7,438 bases of DNA from Acidobacteriota bacterium (GTDB lineage Bacteria > Acidobacteriota > Thermoanaerobaculia > Multivoradales > JAHZIX01), in the NCBI GenBank assembly GCA_020439725.1, contig JAGQSE010000326.1, positions 1 to 7,438 of the forward strand, in the 5' to 3' direction. The position numbers and the translations under genes were made by a program. This document shows, piece after piece, positions 7,001-7,438 of this stretch. The notes under the pieces were generated by a model, which was given only the letters and a program-made list of their open reading frames with translations, was not told the origin of the DNA and ran no database searches. Every line of letters begins with the position of its first letter. The first letter of the stretch is position 1.

Positions 7001-7438
7001 GGCACCGACCTTCGCCGCCCTCGACTTCGACGCCAGCCGCGACACGGTTCTGGCCGGGCGCCTCGACGGCTACCGTTTCGTCCACTTCGCGACCCACGGC
7101 ATCCTCGACACCGAGCACCCGTCGGCCTCGGGGTTGATGCTGTCGCGGGTCGGCCCCCACGGCGAGGCGAGGAACGGCTTCCTCGGTCTTCGCGACGTCT
7201 ACGACCTCGAGCTGTCCGCCGACCTGGTGGTCCTCTCGGGCTGCGAGACGGCCCTCGGTCGCCGGCTCCGGGGCGAGGGCCTGGTGGGGCTGGTACGCGG
7301 CTTCTTCCACGCTGGCGGATCGCGGGTGCTCGCCAGCTTGTGGCAGGTCGACGACCGGGCCACCGAGGAGCTGATGCGACGCTTCTACCGCCACCTTTGG
7401 CAGGACGGCGAGCCACCGGCCACGGCGCTGCGCGCGGC
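4026..7438 (+). CDS. exported TPR-CHAT domain protein, C-terminus beyond window
   Basis: 1137 codons are visible with no stop; the frame runs off the right edge near the end of the CHAT domain. Order: an odd 58-residue leader; a signal-peptide-like stretch (RR at 60-61, hydrophobic LLLAILLAA 68-76, likely cut after ATA at 81); a pre-peptidase-C-like beta domain about 92-192, ending GRYRVSLERL; ten TPR-like units of 40 residues (246-645); a charged helical linker (about 646-775); and a CHAT domain from about 780. CHAT is a caspase/separase-clan cysteine-peptidase fold. Its catalytic His is H1024 in VHFATHG and its Cys is C1073 in LSGCETALG, both intact, so protease activity is plausible. The signal suggests action outside the cytoplasm, unlike the cytoplasmic TPR-CHAT of Craspase systems. 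ATG 4026 has a modest Shine-Dalgarno; in-frame TTG 4044 is an alternative. Divergent from the RRM gene. Substrate and role unknown. Confidence 0.87.
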   Translation, partial: MKLSRFLRGGVACEPLGGPDFARPYSTTRLQSIVFFFSHPPSISRQVPAAPGRTPGPAARRLAATAPLLLAILLAAPPATAETPAAGVPEARRLDTGKPLTAALEAGATAAYRLDLGRGESLLIEVEQLGIDLTLEVWTDAGAAVTAVDAPLDRSGSELLLLDGPAEGLRLEIHGREAGAPAGRYRVSLERLAAGAPEIAAARVSTRAGEAYFAGSAGMERQALSDQVLAARLWDRLGSRRRSAQALYSAAVLARLLGDARSALDLAEQALPRWRAVGDTTFEAATANELGLDRWLLGEPAAARELFTRAAELHRRARHPYGEAAARANLCLLDLTEGQLRAGVACYREVLPQLVAVRSRELESAARASAGHAYRLLGEPSAARRELERGVELARAGGDPATEARALNNLADLLLASGEPEEALLRFGEALEIFRRIEDVRWQARTLNNLGQVYDTLGEPERAREAFEDALVLRRRAGDATGEAYTLSDLGRLEARSGNSQRALELHRRAFELWRNADDRRGQGLALSREAEVLDDLGHRGEARPRFEKALALFRDTGDRANEALVLARLGALLAEVNRLGEAAEDLERALELFESGGDAVGQARALHDLADVERRQGRPQAAMTRAERAVDRVETLRSRVLNPDLRAAFSSVLQDAYELRIELLMEAHRRQPDQGFDRRAFDLAERARARTLAELLAENRVELARDVPAPLLAERRELLQRLGAKTDRLAAEAPGSRRRTELEDEREEVLRGLDRAEARIRQLSPDFATLAHPRSLTSTEVQALLDPDTVLLSFVLGRERSFGWRVSRAEVSSFELPPRADLERAALEVRRDLADFDPAERAAEAVRATELARTLLGPVADRLDAPRLVVVADGALAYLPFAALPLPGLVAGLASGDELLVDRHELLSAPSASVLAQLRAKGRRRAPAAGRFAVVADPVFSAEDPRVTPDPDFPAARSPSGRGASPGWSSTLERLPATRREAQELLALAAPAPTFAALDFDASRDTVLAGRLDGYRFVHFATHGILDTEHPSASGLMLSRVGPHGEARNGFLGLRDVYDLELSADLVVLSGCETALGRRLRGEGLVGLVRGFFHAGGSRVLASLWQVDDRATEELMRRFYRHLWQDGEPPATALRA
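4761..5960 (+). repeat. ten 40-residue TPR-like units encoded in the CHAT gene
   Basis: Within the CHAT protein, units start at residues 246, 286, 326, 366, 406, 446, 486, 526, 566 and 606, each exactly 40 codons (120 nt). Typical unit openings are ALNNLADLLLASGEPEEAL (unit 5) and TLNNLGQVYDTLGEPERAR (unit 6). The 40-residue period is the kinesin-light-chain/TPR_12-type spacing rather than the 34-residue TPR. Units 5 and 6 are most consensus-like; units 3, 8 and 10 are more diverged. Confidence 0.8.

Noticed and set aside
4155..7394. A 1079-codon open frame on the minus strand antisense to the CHAT gene
   Set aside because: Its translation is low-complexity Gly/Glu/Ala/Arg/Val-rich with no recognisable domain, while the plus strand shows a signal peptide, regular TPR units and the CHAT dyad. 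Long antisense frames are expected opposite GC-rich coding sequence.

Overview
This is a GC-rich (roughly two-thirds G+C), gene-dense bacterial window with no rRNA, tRNA, CRISPR array or insertion sequence that I can see. It holds six protein genes, two of them cut by the window edges. A secreted-type TPR-CHAT protein with a pre-peptidase-C-like N-terminal domain, a TPR-AAA+ ATPase, a stand-alone RRM protein and a DesA-like desaturase together would fit an Acidobacteriota-type genome (for example the Thermoanaerobaculia/Holophagae side). That assignment is inference from gene content and base composition, not from a marker gene.

Layout: (1) minus strand, 1-138, the N-terminus of a VIT1/CCC1-family Fe2+/Mn2+ transporter that runs off the left edge. 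(2) plus strand, 319-1710, a TPR-AAA+ ATPase, divergent from the transporter, with a good sigma70-like promoter so close to its ATG that the mRNA would be nearly leaderless. (3) minus strand, 1689-2207, a diamine/thialysine-type GNAT acetyltransferase whose 3' end overlaps the ATPase gene tail to tail by 22 bp. (4) plus strand, 2446-3501, a membrane fatty acid desaturase. (5) a convergent 118-bp gap with two hairpins. (6) minus strand, 3620-3892, a 90-residue RRM RNA-binding protein. (7) plus strand, 4026 to the right edge, a large TPR-CHAT protein with its His/Cys dyad intact and its last residues outside the window.

The genes alternate in strand almost every time, so no multi-gene operon is visible. 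Each is probably its own transcription unit, and proximity says little about shared function. The transporter, acetyltransferase, desaturase and RRM protein belong to ordinary housekeeping or stress-adaptation families (metal handling, polyamine/amine acetylation, membrane fluidity, RNA binding). The two proteins most worth attention are the TPR-AAA+ ATPase, which has several substitutions at ATPase signature positions, and the TPR-CHAT protein, which has ten TPR-like units of exactly 40 residues, a predicted export signal and an apparently competent CHAT protease-like domain. I see no adjacent partner that would make either a recognisable multi-gene defence system within this window.
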